Positions 49,999 through 58,690 of a DNA stretch of 64,000 nucleotides are shown here, in pieces. Source of the DNA: Geobacter sp. SVR (GTDB lineage: Bacteria > Desulfobacterota > Desulfuromonadia > Geobacterales > Pseudopelobacteraceae); contig NZ_AP024469.1 of the NCBI RefSeq assembly GCF_016865365.1, positions 1,169,001-1,233,000 of the forward strand, in the 5' to 3' direction. A model generated the notes under the pieces. The model searched no databases, was not told the origin of the DNA, and was given only the letters and a program-made list of their open reading frames with translations. Each line of letters starts with the position of its first letter. Positions within the stretch are counted from its first letter, which is position 1. The position numbers were made by a program, and so were the translations under genes.

Positions 49999-51348
49999 TC
50001 ACGCTTTGAACCGGCTGGAGTTTTTTGCCTTTTTCCATGCGCGCGTGCCTCCCGACTTGGCGTAGCGGGTTTCGCGTCTGGTGCTGCCGGCCTTTGTAAT
50101 TTTCGTTACCGAACGACCGCCGGGCCGGCGGACCTGGTGAGCCGCCACACGCACCTTTGCGGGCTGAGGGGCCGAGCTGACGTTCAGTGCCACCGGCTGG
50201 GTTGCCGGCAGGTATTCGGCCAGGGAGGCGGCAGTCACGAGATTTGCCCCGGCCAGGGTGGATATGTCCCGCCGCAGTTGGTTGAAGTGCCGTACGTCCT
50301 GGTAGTCCAGGCGGATTGTCAGCAGGATGACGAACAGGTTGCGCTGCGGGTCGATCCAGATCGACTGGCCGCTATAGCCGGTGTGTCCGAACGAACTGCT
50401 CGAAAAGCCGATCCCTTTCGGGGCTGAAAAAGGGGAGTCCATATCCCATCCCAGGCCGCGGGTCACTGCGCTGGTATTGCAGTAGCGCGGACTGGTCATC
50501 ATCGCGATGGTCTGTTCGGAAAGAATGCGTGTTCCATCGAGCGTGCCGCCGTTCAGGAGCATGCGGGCGAAGCGGGCCAGGTCTGCTGCTGAACTGAAAA
50601 GCCCCGCATGTCCCGCGACCCCTCCAAGGCGCCGGGCGTTCAGGTCCTGTACCAGCCCCCCCACCATGTCGGTCGGCGCAATTCTGTCCGTGAGACTCGG
50701 CGGCGGCAGGAACATGGTCTCGTGCAGGCCGAGCGGAGTATAGATCCGCTCCCGGCAAAAGACATCCAAGGGACTCCCGGAGGCGCGCCTGACCAGTTCT
50801 CCCAGCAGGATGAAATTGATGTCGGCATAGCTGAAGCGGCTTCCCGGGGCAGGACGGTATTTCTGGAAGGCAGCCCTCTGAATGGCGGTCCGCAGCGCCA
50901 TAGTGTCGGGAAGCTGGCTGTCGTCCAGACCGGAGGTGTGGGTCAGCAGGTTGAGGATGGTGATATCTTCGCGGCCGGACCCAGTGAACTCCGGGAACCA
51001 CTTTACCAGCGGGTCGGACAGTCCGATGCGGCCATCCTCGACCAGTTTCATCACGGCCGAAGTCGTGGCAATGACCTTGGTCAGCGAGGCGACATCGAAG
51101 ATGGTGTGCTCGTCGATCGGCGGGGCCTGGGGATTGGCATTGACCCTGCCCCGGGATGTGGTGAAGATGATGCCGTCGCGGTTGCCGACGAGCACGACGC
51201 ATCCCGCGATCCGGCGATGCGCCATGGCCCGTTCCAGCAGCAGTTCCATGGTGGTTGTGCTGCCCAGATCGAGTTGTTCGATGGAGGCGTATGCAGGCAT
51301 ATGGCTGGCGAAGAGGCAGATGATCAACAGGATGCAGATACGACGCAC
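49999..51348 (-). CDS. Serine hydrolase of the beta-lactamase / penicillin-binding protein C fold
   Basis: 449 residues from the GTG at 51348 (AGGGGT upstream), which gives the signal peptide VRRICILLIICLFASHMPAY. The SxxK motif is in FDVASLTKVIA (catalytic Ser), the tyrosine motif in RFSYADINFILLGE, and the third element probably is the GHTGYSGQSIWIDP segment. Family I class C-like serine hydrolases act as esterases, D-peptidases or beta-lactamases; sequence alone does not choose. The last 60 residues are basic and Arg/Lys/Ser-rich. A CRP-like palindrome lies 145 bases upstream. Confidence 0.85.
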   Translation of the reverse strand: MRRICILLIICLFASHMPAYASIEQLDLGSTTTMELLLERAMAHRRIAGCVVLVGNRDGIIFTTSRGRVNANPQAPPIDEHTIFDVASLTKVIATTSAVMKLVEDGRIGLSDPLVKWFPEFTGSGREDITILNLLTHTSGLDDSQLPDTMALRTAIQRAAFQKYRPAPGSRFSYADINFILLGELVRRASGSPLDVFCRERIYTPLGLHETMFLPPPSLTDRIAPTDMVGGLVQDLNARRLGGVAGHAGLFSSAADLARFARMLLNGGTLDGTRILSEQTIAMMTSPRYCNTSAVTRGLGWDMDSPFSAPKGIGFSSSSFGHTGYSGQSIWIDPQRNLFVILLTIRLDYQDVRHFNQLRRDISTLAGANLVTAASLAEYLPATQPVALNVSSAPQPAKVRVAAHQVRRPGGRSVTKITKAGSTRRETRYAKSGGTRAWKKAKNSSRFKA

Positions 51349-51492
51349 GGCTACCCCTGGTACTTCAGTGATAAAAGCGGAGATATGAAACGGATGGACA
51401 TACGTGGACCCCGGCAGGAAGGAAACGGTCATCCTGCCTTGCATTCAAGGCGGAGAATACGCATGTACCTTACAAAAACAGGCACGGAAAAA

Positions 51493-51510
51493 ATGTGATC
51501 CGGATCACGT
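51493..51510. promoter_or_regulatory. CRP/FNR-type palindrome upstream of the serine hydrolase gene
   Basis: GTGATCCGGATCAC (51495-51508) is a perfect palindrome and, with the preceding T, reads TGTGA-N6-TCAC, close to the CRP consensus; TGAT-N4-ATCA also fits FNR. It is flanked by A-rich and T-rich sides. It lies 145 bases before the GTG at 51348. Confidence 0.5.
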
Positions 51511-51569
51511 TTTGTTCGAGGGAGGGAGAGGCAGGGGCGTTTCATGCGGGGAGAACAACGGCGTGATTG

Positions 51570-51764
51570 TCATACATAGATGTTGACTATGGCGCCCGCC
51601 CGGCGTCTCTCGGTATTCCGTTCCCTCATCCGGTCCCGGCCGATGACTGCCCAGCCCTCCGATCGGCGGAACGCGGTGATCCGGTCCGAAGCGATCAGCG
51701 CCTGGAGCTTTCCATCGTCGACGGTGCCGACGGTGTTGTCACTGTATCTGACCTTGATCAGCAT
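51570..51764 (-). CDS. GSU3473 family small protein
   Basis: 64 residues reading MLIKVRYSDNTVGTVDDGKL, then LIASDRITAFRRSEGWAVIG and RDRMRERNTERRRAG. This is the conserved pattern of the GSU3473 family, found in Geobacter and relatives, with unknown function. The last part is basic. It stands alone between the serine hydrolase and TraB-like genes, on the same strand as both. Confidence 0.78.
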   Translation of the reverse strand: MLIKVRYSDNTVGTVDDGKLQALIASDRITAFRRSEGWAVIGRDRMRERNTERRRAGAIVNIYV

Positions 51765-51940
51765 GGATTGTATTCTCCCGTGCTGATTATACCAGCGTCC
51801 CGGACAAGCGCCAGCGGGACCGGCCGAAAAGCGTGAGTCGCAGAAACATCGGGGGTGACGAACTCGGAGAGCGGCACCCCTTCACGACACGAACACCATC
51901 AGTTTTTACACGGGAGAAAGCGGGAACCAGTGACGGGCCG

Positions 51941-53905
51941 TTACCAGATATAGTCCTTGGCGATGGGGCGTTTATCCCTGCCGGCCAGGATGTGCATGAC
52001 CCTGATCTGCTTCAGTTTGAGCGGCGACAGGGAACCGAGCGGGATGTAGACGATTCTGCGGTCGAGCCGCGCCGCCATCTGCCGGAAAATGCTGCGGGGA
52101 GGGCGGGCGGCGACATAGACCACATATTTTTCACGCGAATAATCCAGCGCCGCCAGCAACAGCACCTCGGCCCTGGTTGCGGCGCCGCGGTAGTCCTCGT
52201 CGTTCCAGACGTCCAGCATGCGCCGGGGAGGATAAGAGAGCAGAAAACCGCCGTATTCGCAGCGGCAGATGCCGGGACCGACCACGTTTTCGGCCGGATC
52301 GGTGGCGTAGAAGGCCATGTCCGACTCCTGATCGTGCTCCCCCAGCCAGGTCATGGTGTAGGGGTAGTGCTTGCGGCTGCGGTCTTCGTCGAAGATCACC
52401 ACCACGCATCCGACACCCCCTTTGGCCCGCTGCTGTTCCCGGACGTAGATGGAACCTTCGTGGATATTGCGCAGGGTTTCGCGCATGTCGATACCGTCCA
52501 GCATCGACGTGGTGAAACGTTCGCTGCGGGTCAGCTCTTCGGAGAGTTGCAGGCTCCCTTTGTGCTTGAGGAAGTGGCCGTAGGCCTCGACAGCCAGATC
52601 TTCGGGGGGATAGGAGCAGATCGAGGGATCGTCGAAGCCTTCCAGCCACTCACCGGAGCGGCGCTCGCGCTTGCGTCTGAGGAAGCCCAGACGCGACAGC
52701 TCCTTATGCCGTTTCTGGCGGGGGCGGAAGCGGATCTTGACGCTACCCCCCCAGATATCCTCCGGCGCGATGCGGATCGTGGCCAGATCGCTCTCCTCCT
52801 GTTGCCAGGGGTAGCAGGTGGCCAGGCGGAAGAAGGCGTAGGCGAAGTTGTCGTCGATGCAGCCGCGGGCGGTGGCCAGAAGCTGAAACAGGTCGGGCTG
52901 CAGCATGCCGCTGGTCAGCGCATAATTGCGCGCAAACCGGAAAAAGGCACGTTTTTGCCAGATATGGACCGGTTCGCCGGTTTCCTGGCGGTAATGACGG
53001 GCAGTCTCGCTGAAGAGGCGGTAGATGATGCGCTGCCGATCAGGAAATGCCCCCTCCGGCCCACTATGGCGGGCGCTGCGGCGGATGGCGTTGTCCAGCA
53101 GCACCTCTTCCGGGAGTTCCTGTCTGCCGCCGCTGATCAGTTCCAGAGCGTGGTAGCGTTTGCGTAGCTGGCCGTTTTCTTCGTGTGGTTCAGGTGGCAG
53201 CGGACTGCGGCGGTATTCGTAGACTGCCGAAAGGAAGGGAAATTCGGCCATGATTTCGCGGCACGACTCGGGATGCAGGTTCATGACCGCGACCCCCTCC
53301 CGCCGGAGGCGCTCCAGCGGTGCTGCCTGGGGTTGTGCGAACTGATGCCTGACCCGCTCCAGATGTGCCATGCCGCAGACGAATAGCACATGCCGGTGGT
53401 TCCTGGCCAGCTGCTGCAGGCGGAAGGCCATGCCCTGCTCCCGGCGGCGGTCCTCCAGCCCCGGCTGGCCAGTGCCGCAGGCTTGCTGCCAAGCATGATA
53501 ATAGGGGGCCAGTCCGATGCGGCAGATGCTGTAGGAGTCGGGCAGGCGTTCGCGGTGTTGGGGATAGCGGTCGGTGTCGACGTCGACGAAATGCAGCGGC
53601 AAGCCCTGCTCCAGCGCCAGGCGGGCCGCTTCCACCAGCGGATCGGCCGGTTCTACCAGCAGGTAGGCGGAGCTTCCCTTGTCCCGTCCGGTTTCGATGC
53701 GGTAGTTGATCACGGAAACCTGGGGCAGCCTGGCTATGGCCCGTCTGAATGCGGTCTCCAGGGTTGGCGGCAGCTCGATGGCGACCGCCTCGGGGCGCAC
53801 CTGATGAAAGGCCAGGCGTACCAGGTGGGCGAATTCCATCCGGTAGTGCAGCACGGGCAGGGCATGAATCGGGCCGAAGCGCTCCAGGTTCAGGCGGTGG
53901 GGCAT
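51941..53905 (-). CDS. TraB/ChaN-like protein paired with MoxR
   Basis: 654 residues from the ATG at 53905 (GGAG five bases upstream, overlapping the end of the MoxR gene). The first 230 residues resemble the TraB/PrgY fold: LPVLHYRMEFAHLVRLAFHQ, VAIELPPTLETAFRRAIARL, FVCGMAHLERVRHQFAQP. The remainder (about 240-654) is not recognised; it includes a Trp/Arg-rich middle and the C-terminal block YVVYVAARPPRSIFRQMAAR. Coupling to a MoxR-type ATPase suggests a substrate of, or adaptor to, that chaperone. Related MoxR neighbourhoods elsewhere include DUF5682 proteins and a VWA protein; no VWA gene is here. Confidence 0.65.
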   Translation of the reverse strand: MPHRLNLERFGPIHALPVLHYRMEFAHLVRLAFHQVRPEAVAIELPPTLETAFRRAIARLPQVSVINYRIETGRDKGSSAYLLVEPADPLVEAARLALEQGLPLHFVDVDTDRYPQHRERLPDSYSICRIGLAPYYHAWQQACGTGQPGLEDRRREQGMAFRLQQLARNHRHVLFVCGMAHLERVRHQFAQPQAAPLERLRREGVAVMNLHPESCREIMAEFPFLSAVYEYRRSPLPPEPHEENGQLRKRYHALELISGGRQELPEEVLLDNAIRRSARHSGPEGAFPDRQRIIYRLFSETARHYRQETGEPVHIWQKRAFFRFARNYALTSGMLQPDLFQLLATARGCIDDNFAYAFFRLATCYPWQQEESDLATIRIAPEDIWGGSVKIRFRPRQKRHKELSRLGFLRRKRERRSGEWLEGFDDPSICSYPPEDLAVEAYGHFLKHKGSLQLSEELTRSERFTTSMLDGIDMRETLRNIHEGSIYVREQQRAKGGVGCVVVIFDEDRSRKHYPYTMTWLGEHDQESDMAFYATDPAENVVGPGICRCEYGGFLLSYPPRRMLDVWNDEDYRGAATRAEVLLLAALDYSREKYVVYVAARPPRSIFRQMAARLDRRIVYIPLGSLSPLKLKQIRVMHILAGRDKRPIAKDYIW

Positions 53906-53907
53906 GG

Positions 53908-54726
53908 TCACTCCAGGTAGTGCAGGGCCTCATCCCCCAGAATGCGCTCCACTGCCAGGGGGAGCAGATCGCCGGGGGAGCTGCCGGTGGCAGCCGCCAT
54001 CTTGATGGCATAGCGGGCAATGTTGATGCCGTCCCTGACCGAATAGAGCTCGTCCGCCGCATGGGCGGCCTGCAGGAAATCCACCACATACTTCAGGATG
54101 TCCGTGTCGGCAAAGGGCAGGTTTTCGATCAGGATCAGCAACTCCTCGTCGGCTTCGGGAAAGTCGATGAAGATCTGGGGCTGCAGACGGGAATGGATGT
54201 ACTCGGGCAGCTCGAAGGTGGAAGCATCCTCGTTCATGGTGACCACGATCCGGAAGTCGCGGTGGGCCGGGATGCGCAGTCCGGTGACGATCGATTCGAC
54301 GTAGCGGCGGTCGTCCAGCAGCGGTGCCAGGGAGGCCCAAGCCTTTTCACTCATGCGGTTACCCTCGTCCAGGATCAGGACCCCACCCGAAACCATCGCT
54401 GAAACCAGCGAGGAGGCGGCATACTGGATCCCGCCATCCGGTCCGATGACCGGCGTGACGATCAGGTCCTCGGGCCGGGTATCCATGGTGGCCTGGAAGA
54501 GGTACACCGGCTGCCCCAGCCTCCGGGCGGCCGCATAGGCCAGAGTAGTCTTGCCGACTCCCGGCTTGCCCACCAGGCGCGGATTGAAGGGGATGTCGCG
54601 TTGATCGATGACCATCCAGGCCGCCAGAAGCTGCCGCAGCAGTTCCTCCTGGCCGACCCATTTCAGCGGCAGCTCCACCTGGCCGGACAGCGAGAGGTTG
54701 ATTCCGTCGATGGTGACAGTTTTCAT
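53908..54726 (-). CDS. MoxR-type AAA+ ATPase
   Basis: 272 residues from the ATG at 54726 (GGAG eight bases upstream). Walker A is GKPGVGKTTLA and Walker B GVLILDEGNRM; sensor I lies in FRIVVTMNEDASTF and the arginine region in EYIHSRLQPQIFIDF. This is the MoxR/RavA family, which remodels or matures protein complexes. Its stop overlaps the ribosome site of the TraB-like gene, so the two are one operon. An upstream in-frame extension to 54939 has no conserved content. Confidence 0.88.
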   Translation of the reverse strand: MKTVTIDGINLSLSGQVELPLKWVGQEELLRQLLAAWMVIDQRDIPFNPRLVGKPGVGKTTLAYAAARRLGQPVYLFQATMDTRPEDLIVTPVIGPDGGIQYAASSLVSAMVSGGVLILDEGNRMSEKAWASLAPLLDDRRYVESIVTGLRIPAHRDFRIVVTMNEDASTFELPEYIHSRLQPQIFIDFPEADEELLILIENLPFADTDILKYVVDFLQAAHAADELYSVRDGINIARYAIKMAAATGSSPGDLLPLAVERILGDEALHYLE

Positions 54727-55004
54727 GACAATACTCCAGGCGCCGGCGAGTCGCACCCGGCCTCGCTGCCGTGTGGCCGGCGCCCCTGAATTACCCGCTC
54801 TCGGTCGGGTTGAAACGGTAGTTCCCTGACAGTTGCAGCCAAAGGGTGCGAATGTAAATCCAAGTTCTTTAATTTGCAAGAGCCATTGCTGAATCCATGA
54901 CCTCTCCCCGGCCCGGCTTCGCGTTCCGGACATACGCAAAAAACCGTACCGCCCCTTGTCATACGGGCGCCAGGGGGGGATAATTATAGCGGAAGGAGGT
55001 CCCT

Positions 55005-55274
55005 ATGATTTCACAACGAGAAGGCGAAAGAAATCCCAGCTTTGAACGATGCGTAGTGCATCATAAAGGTAAAAGCCTGGAATGCAGTGTGGAGAACATA
55101 TCGACCTCGGGCGTGCTGGTGAAATTGAACGACGTTCTGTCAGTCAGGGATTTTAAACCGGGTGATATCTGTACGCTCAATTTATCGGACGATCCGGCCA
55201 TTTCTCACCGGGAGATCAGATGCTGCGTTTCCCGTCACACCTCGACCCATGTCGGACTCCAGTTTACATTCTAG
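55005..55274 (+). CDS. PilZ domain protein
   Basis: 89 residues. The ribosome site AAGGAGGTCCCT directly precedes the ATG. The short protein is one PilZ domain: the N-terminal Arg-containing segment REGERNPSFERCVVHHKG and the motif ENISTSGVLVKLND (the (D/N)xSxxG element), then CTLNLSDDPAISHREIRCCV and HVGLQFTF. PilZ domains bind c-di-GMP, and several cyclases are encoded in this window. It is transcribed divergently from moxR. Confidence 0.82.
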   Translation: MISQREGERNPSFERCVVHHKGKSLECSVENISTSGVLVKLNDVLSVRDFKPGDICTLNLSDDPAISHREIRCCVSRHTSTHVGLQFTF

Positions 55275-55312
55275 GGCCTGGCCCTGCTTTTAATCGTACC
55301 ACATGAGATTGA

Positions 55313-55338
55313 AGCCCGCTGGTAAAGCGGGTTTTTTT
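55313..55338 (+). terminator. Terminator after the PilZ gene
   Basis: AGCCCGCT pairs with AGCGGGT around a short loop, followed by seven T residues. A smaller GGGC-CTG-GCCC stem with TGCTTTT directly follows the stop at 55274. Confidence 0.8.
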
Positions 55339-55582
55339 CATTGGGCCGGTTCCGGTTTCCAGCACCCCTGCACTTGACATCCGTCCGAACGGTGAAATAC
55401 TGGAAGTACCGGAGGGTTCGTTTTCTCCGGGTGCCGCACCCGGTTGATGCATATGCCGGCACGCGGAGCGTTGGAAGACTCCCTGGTAGCTAGTTCTGCC
55501 CGAGCCGACGCATCCGGCTCCCCAGAGGTACTGCCAGGGGGTCTTTTACTGCCGGTTCCGGCCACTGAAGCGCGGGAAAACC

Positions 55583-55798
55583 ATGACCCTTACGGACGAA
55601 GATCTCATAGCCATTCGCCATATCATCAGGGACGAGCTGACCACAGCCCTCGGCGCCGTCATCAGGGCCAATGCCGAGCTGCTGTCCTCCCTGCCGATCG
55701 AGGAGCGCAAGCGCCGGCTGGTCGAATGGGGGACCTGCTCCAGGCCCCAGCCCGATATCGACCATATCGTCACCGCGGTCGGCGGAGTCAGGTCATGA
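55583..55798 (+). CDS. Small helical protein of unknown function
   Basis: 71 residues, starting at the ATG at 55583 after GCGGGAAAACC. It reads MTLTDEDLIAIRHIIRDELT, then TALGAVIRANAELLSSLPIE and a basic tail. The first 30 residues look like an amphipathic helix or coiled coil. A terminator follows at 55853, which supports a real transcript. No family is recognised; it could be a short regulator or phage-type protein. Confidence 0.5.
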   Translation: MTLTDEDLIAIRHIIRDELTTALGAVIRANAELLSSLPIEERKRRLVEWGTCSRPQPDIDHIVTAVGGVRS

Positions 55799-55852
55799 GC
55801 GGCAAAGGGGCGGCCGAAAGCCCGGGGGTGCCGGCCCTCGACCGATCGACGT

Positions 55853-55886
55853 AAAACCATCTGAATCCCGTTCAGGTGGTTTTTTG
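55853..55886 (+). terminator. Terminator after the small helical protein
   Basis: AAAACCATCTGAA (55853-55865) pairs, one mismatch, with TTCAGGTGGTTTTTT (55871-55885) around a 5-base loop. Confidence 0.82.
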
Positions 55887-56056
55887 CGTTTCCGGCCCGG
55901 CAGCAAATGATCCGATCTCTGGGTCTTTGATGGTCGAGGGGGGCGGTCACTGCCGGCGCCCGCCTGATGCGTCGCAGGGACCGGCCCATTCCCTTCGGGC
56001 CGGCCGAGGCCGGAAGAACCGTCAATCGGCCCGGCAGGCAGAGATGGGCTGAAAGC

Positions 56057-56512
56057 GTGCCGGGAAAGGAGCTGCATTCTATTACATCCTCCAGGTCACA
56101 TAACGCCCATGCGATCCTGATCGTGGAGGATGACCCGGCCACCGGTGAAATCCTGCAGCGTATGATCGCACTGAAATTCCGCGACCTCGAAGTCCTGATT
56201 GCCGCCACCGGTGAAAAGGGGTTGGAGCTGTTCCGCGAGCACCGGCCGGATATCGTCATCACCGACATCAACCTGCCGACGATGGACGGCCTCCGGATGA
56301 TCTCCGAAATGAAGACGACCAAACCGGAGCTGTGTGCGATCGTGCTGACCGGCTACGACATGGCCAGCCAGGCCGACCGGATCAAGGAGGTCGGCATCTG
56401 CGGCTATATTCTCAAGCCGATCGAATTCCACGCATTGTTTGCAGCCATTGGGACCTGTCTGTCAGCCGCCGGCAGCGATGCGGAGCCCGGAGTTTCCGGT
56501 TCACTCCCCTGA
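56057..56512 (+). CDS. Stand-alone response regulator (receiver domain)
   Basis: 151 residues if translation begins at the GTG at 56057; the open frame runs back to 55967 without conserved content and the true start is uncertain. From AHAILIVEDDPATGEILQRM onward it is one receiver domain: acidic pair VEDD, phosphoacceptor in DIVITDINLPTMDGLRM, Thr in AIVLTGYD and Lys in GYILKPIEFHALF. No output domain is present, so it must act by protein contact. No histidine kinase gene is adjacent. Confidence 0.85.
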   Translation: MPGKELHSITSSRSHNAHAILIVEDDPATGEILQRMIALKFRDLEVLIAATGEKGLELFREHRPDIVITDINLPTMDGLRMISEMKTTKPELCAIVLTGYDMASQADRIKEVGICGYILKPIEFHALFAAIGTCLSAAGSDAEPGVSGSLP

Positions 56513-56576
56513 ACCGGGGACACCGCGAAGCCGGAGTGCCGTGGGCGGCATGAGCTGTCGCGGGTCGGGAACGGGG

Positions 56577-56601
56577 ACAGCCGGTGCTATCCGGCTGTTT
56601 T
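56577..56601 (+). terminator. Terminator after the response regulator, overlapping the end of pirin
   Basis: ACAGCCGG (56577-56584) pairs with CCGGCTGT (56591-56598), followed by TTT. The pirin stop codon on the minus strand falls in the loop. Confidence 0.65.
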
Positions 56602-57504
56602 GTGTCTGGTGAAGGTTCCCTGCTCGAACTCCTCGAATGCTGTCCGCAATTCCTCCTGGGTGTTCATCACGATCGGTCCGTACCAGGCCACCGGTTCCCC
56701 GATCGGCTTGCCCGATACCAGCAGAAACCGCACCGGAATCTCCCTGGTACTGATTTCGACCTGATCGCCATCGCCGTACAGGACGAGACTCTCCGCACCG
56801 CACAGGCATCTGCGCTGGAAATCGAAGTAGTTGTTGCCTATCACTTCATGGGCGTAAGCATCCCGTTCCGGATCGAAATATCCCTCGCCCTGCACCACAT
56901 AGGCAAAGGTGGTATATCCCCGCCTGGCAGGGTGACTGAAGGTGCTGTTGGCAGGCAGGGCCACGTCCAGGTATTCGGGATCGACAATCACGTCCCGCAC
57001 CGGCCCCTTGACCCCCTCCAAGTGGCCGCAGATGATCTTGACCCGCGCCCCCCCCCGCAGCAATACCTCCGGGATTTCCGTTGCCACCAGCCCCTGGTAG
57101 CGCGGGTCCATCATCTTGTGGGAGGCGGGCAGATTGGCCCACAGCTGAAAGCCCCACATCAGGCCGTTATCGTCTCCCCGCGGCATTTCCTGGTGGATGA
57201 TGCCGCTGCCGGCGGTCATCCACTGGATATCACCCGGTCCTATCACCCCCTTGTTGCCCATGCTGTCGCCGTGTTCCACCCGCCCCTCGATCACATAGGT
57301 GATCGTTTCGATGCCGCGGTGCGGGTGCCAGGGGAAGCCCTTGAGGTAGTGGGGGGGATAGTCGGAATGAAAGTCGTCCAGCAGGAGAAACGGGTCGAAA
57401 CGGGGCACCTGGTAGTTGCCGAAGGCCCGCTTGAGATGAACGCCGGCCCCTTCTACGGTCGGTTTGCTCTTCCATACCTGGCTGATCTTGCGTACCGTGC
57501 TCAT
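56587..57504 (-). CDS. Pirin family protein
   Basis: 305 residues. The N-terminal cupin contains the metal-site pattern PHYLKGFPWHPHRGIETITY and GRVEHGDSMGNKGVIGPGDI, followed by WMTAGSGIIHQEMP; the second cupin contains YLDVALPANSTFSHPARRG. Pirins can have quercetin 2,3-dioxygenase activity or act as redox-sensitive cofactors. AGGAGGT precedes the ATG. It is the last gene of a minus-strand run starting with tesB. Confidence 0.9.
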   Translation of the reverse strand: MSTVRKISQVWKSKPTVEGAGVHLKRAFGNYQVPRFDPFLLLDDFHSDYPPHYLKGFPWHPHRGIETITYVIEGRVEHGDSMGNKGVIGPGDIQWMTAGSGIIHQEMPRGDDNGLMWGFQLWANLPASHKMMDPRYQGLVATEIPEVLLRGGARVKIICGHLEGVKGPVRDVIVDPEYLDVALPANSTFSHPARRGYTTFAYVVQGEGYFDPERDAYAHEVIGNNYFDFQRRCLCGAESLVLYGDGDQVEISTREIPVRFLLVSGKPIGEPVAWYGPIVMNTQEELRTAFEEFEQGTFTRHKTAG

Positions 57505-57616
57505 GGCACCTCCTCATGGCGGATCAGGGGGGGACTGCCCATAATCCTGCCCCGGCCGGCAGGTACCGGATCGGGGCAGGGACTGTGATCAGAGCTCATC
57601 TTTCGGCAGGTCCAAT

Positions 57617-58195
57617 TCAGGCCTGCTTTTTCAGCAGCTTGTAAGGATCGGCCCGCGTCATCCAGGTGCTGTCGGGATACTGACCCGCCAGGCGGTCATA
57701 GATGCCGATCAGGTTGCTGACATCGTGGCTTTCGATGTACCGCGAAACGCCGCTCAGGTAGGCCGCTTCCGGGGCCTGCGGGCTGCCGGGATAATCGTTG
57801 AGGATCCGCTCGAAGCAGGCAACCGCGGCCGGACGGTCAGGACGGTCGAACAGGGTCTTGCCCATTCCCAGAAGCAGAGACGGAATCAGTTCCTGAGGGG
57901 GATAGAAGCCGAGGGTACGGTAGTGTTCGCTTCCGTCGTGATCCAGCACCAGCAGGGTGGGAGTCCACTTTATCCGGAAGCGTGGGCCGAGTTCCGGATC
58001 GCTGGCCTGAAGGCGGACCGGCACCAAGTTGTCGTTGATAAAGGCGATGACTGCCGGATCGATGTACGCGACCGCGTCCATCTGCTTGCAGCCGATTCAG
58101 TTGGGGTTGAAGAAATCGACCAACACCTGCTTCCGGTTCGCACGGGCCCGCGACAGGCCCTCCTGCAAAGATTCGGTCCAGGCTATCGGTGCCAT
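57617..58195 (-). CDS. Thioredoxin-fold selenoprotein with UxxC motif (in-frame TGA = Sec33)
   Basis: 192 residues if TGA at 58097-58099 is read as selenocysteine. The start at 58195 has AGGAG eight bases upstream. The sequence runs MAPIAWTESLQEGLSRARAN, then VLVDFFNPN-U33-IGCKQM, then DAVAYIDPAVIAFINDNLVP. The active-site CxxC of the thioredoxin fold is thus Sec33-Ile-Gly-Cys36, followed by IKWTPTLLVLDHDG with the cis-Pro loop. The region after about 110 is TPR-like. Homology clearly runs through the TGA in one frame, and a SECIS-like hairpin follows it. If only the part after the TGA were translated, the start would be the ATG at 58081 and the active site would be lost. Likely role: reductant-linked thiol or peroxide chemistry. 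Confidence 0.85.
58061..58082 (-). promoter_or_regulatory. Bacterial SECIS-like hairpin
   Basis: On the minus strand GAUG-G-ACGC-GGUC-GCGU-A-CAUC: four pairs, a G-A mismatch, four pairs, and a GGUC apical loop. The loop starts 23 bases after the UGA. E. coli fdhF has a similar GGU(C) loop recognised by SelB, and the distance is within the usual 16-37 bases. Confidence 0.7.
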
Positions 58196-58249
58196 GTCGT
58201 TATCTCCTTTCCGGTTGTAAGGCAGACAAGAACGGAACAGTGATTGGTG

Positions 58250-58654
58250 TCAGTGGTCGTGAAAGCCGAGCTGAACCAACAGACAACTGCCGTCGGCAAT
58301 CACGTTGATACCCTTTTCGCGGCAGAGTGCCACTGCCGTTGCGCTCTCGGCGCCCGGCTGCATCCAGATGTTTTCGATCCCGTGTGCGATCGCCTCGGGC
58401 ACCAGTTTTTCGGTCACTGCCGGCGGAGTGATCATCGAGATGCTCTTGACCTCTGCCGGAAGCGAGGGAATCGAACTTACGCAGGGGATGCCCTCGATCT
58501 CCGCCTCACCGGGATTGACCGGAATTGCCTTGTAGCCGCTCTGGACATAGCAGCGCAACACGCGGTTGCCGTATTTCTGCCGGTTTGACGAGGCCCCTAC
58601 CACGCCGAACTGCGATGATGCGAGAAAACGTTCGATCTGCTCCTGTTTCGACAT
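58250..58654 (-). CDS. CoA-binding domain protein (YccU-like)
   Basis: 134 residues. A single CoA_binding_2 Rossmann fold: FGVVGASSNRQKYGNRVLRC (GxxG loop), GYKAIPVNPGEAEIEGIPCV, then SISMITPPAVTEKLVPEAIA and IWMQPGAESATAVALCREKG. The family binds CoA and is found in many bacteria without a known reaction. It precedes the selenoprotein gene by 54 bases and follows tesB by 36 bases on the same strand. Confidence 0.88.
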   Translation of the reverse strand: MSKQEQIERFLASSQFGVVGASSNRQKYGNRVLRCYVQSGYKAIPVNPGEAEIEGIPCVSSIPSLPAEVKSISMITPPAVTEKLVPEAIAHGIENIWMQPGAESATAVALCREKGINVIADGSCLLVQLGFHDH

Positions 58655-58690
58655 TGAATAGTCCTCCGTAGTAAAATTACCGGGTGCCGA

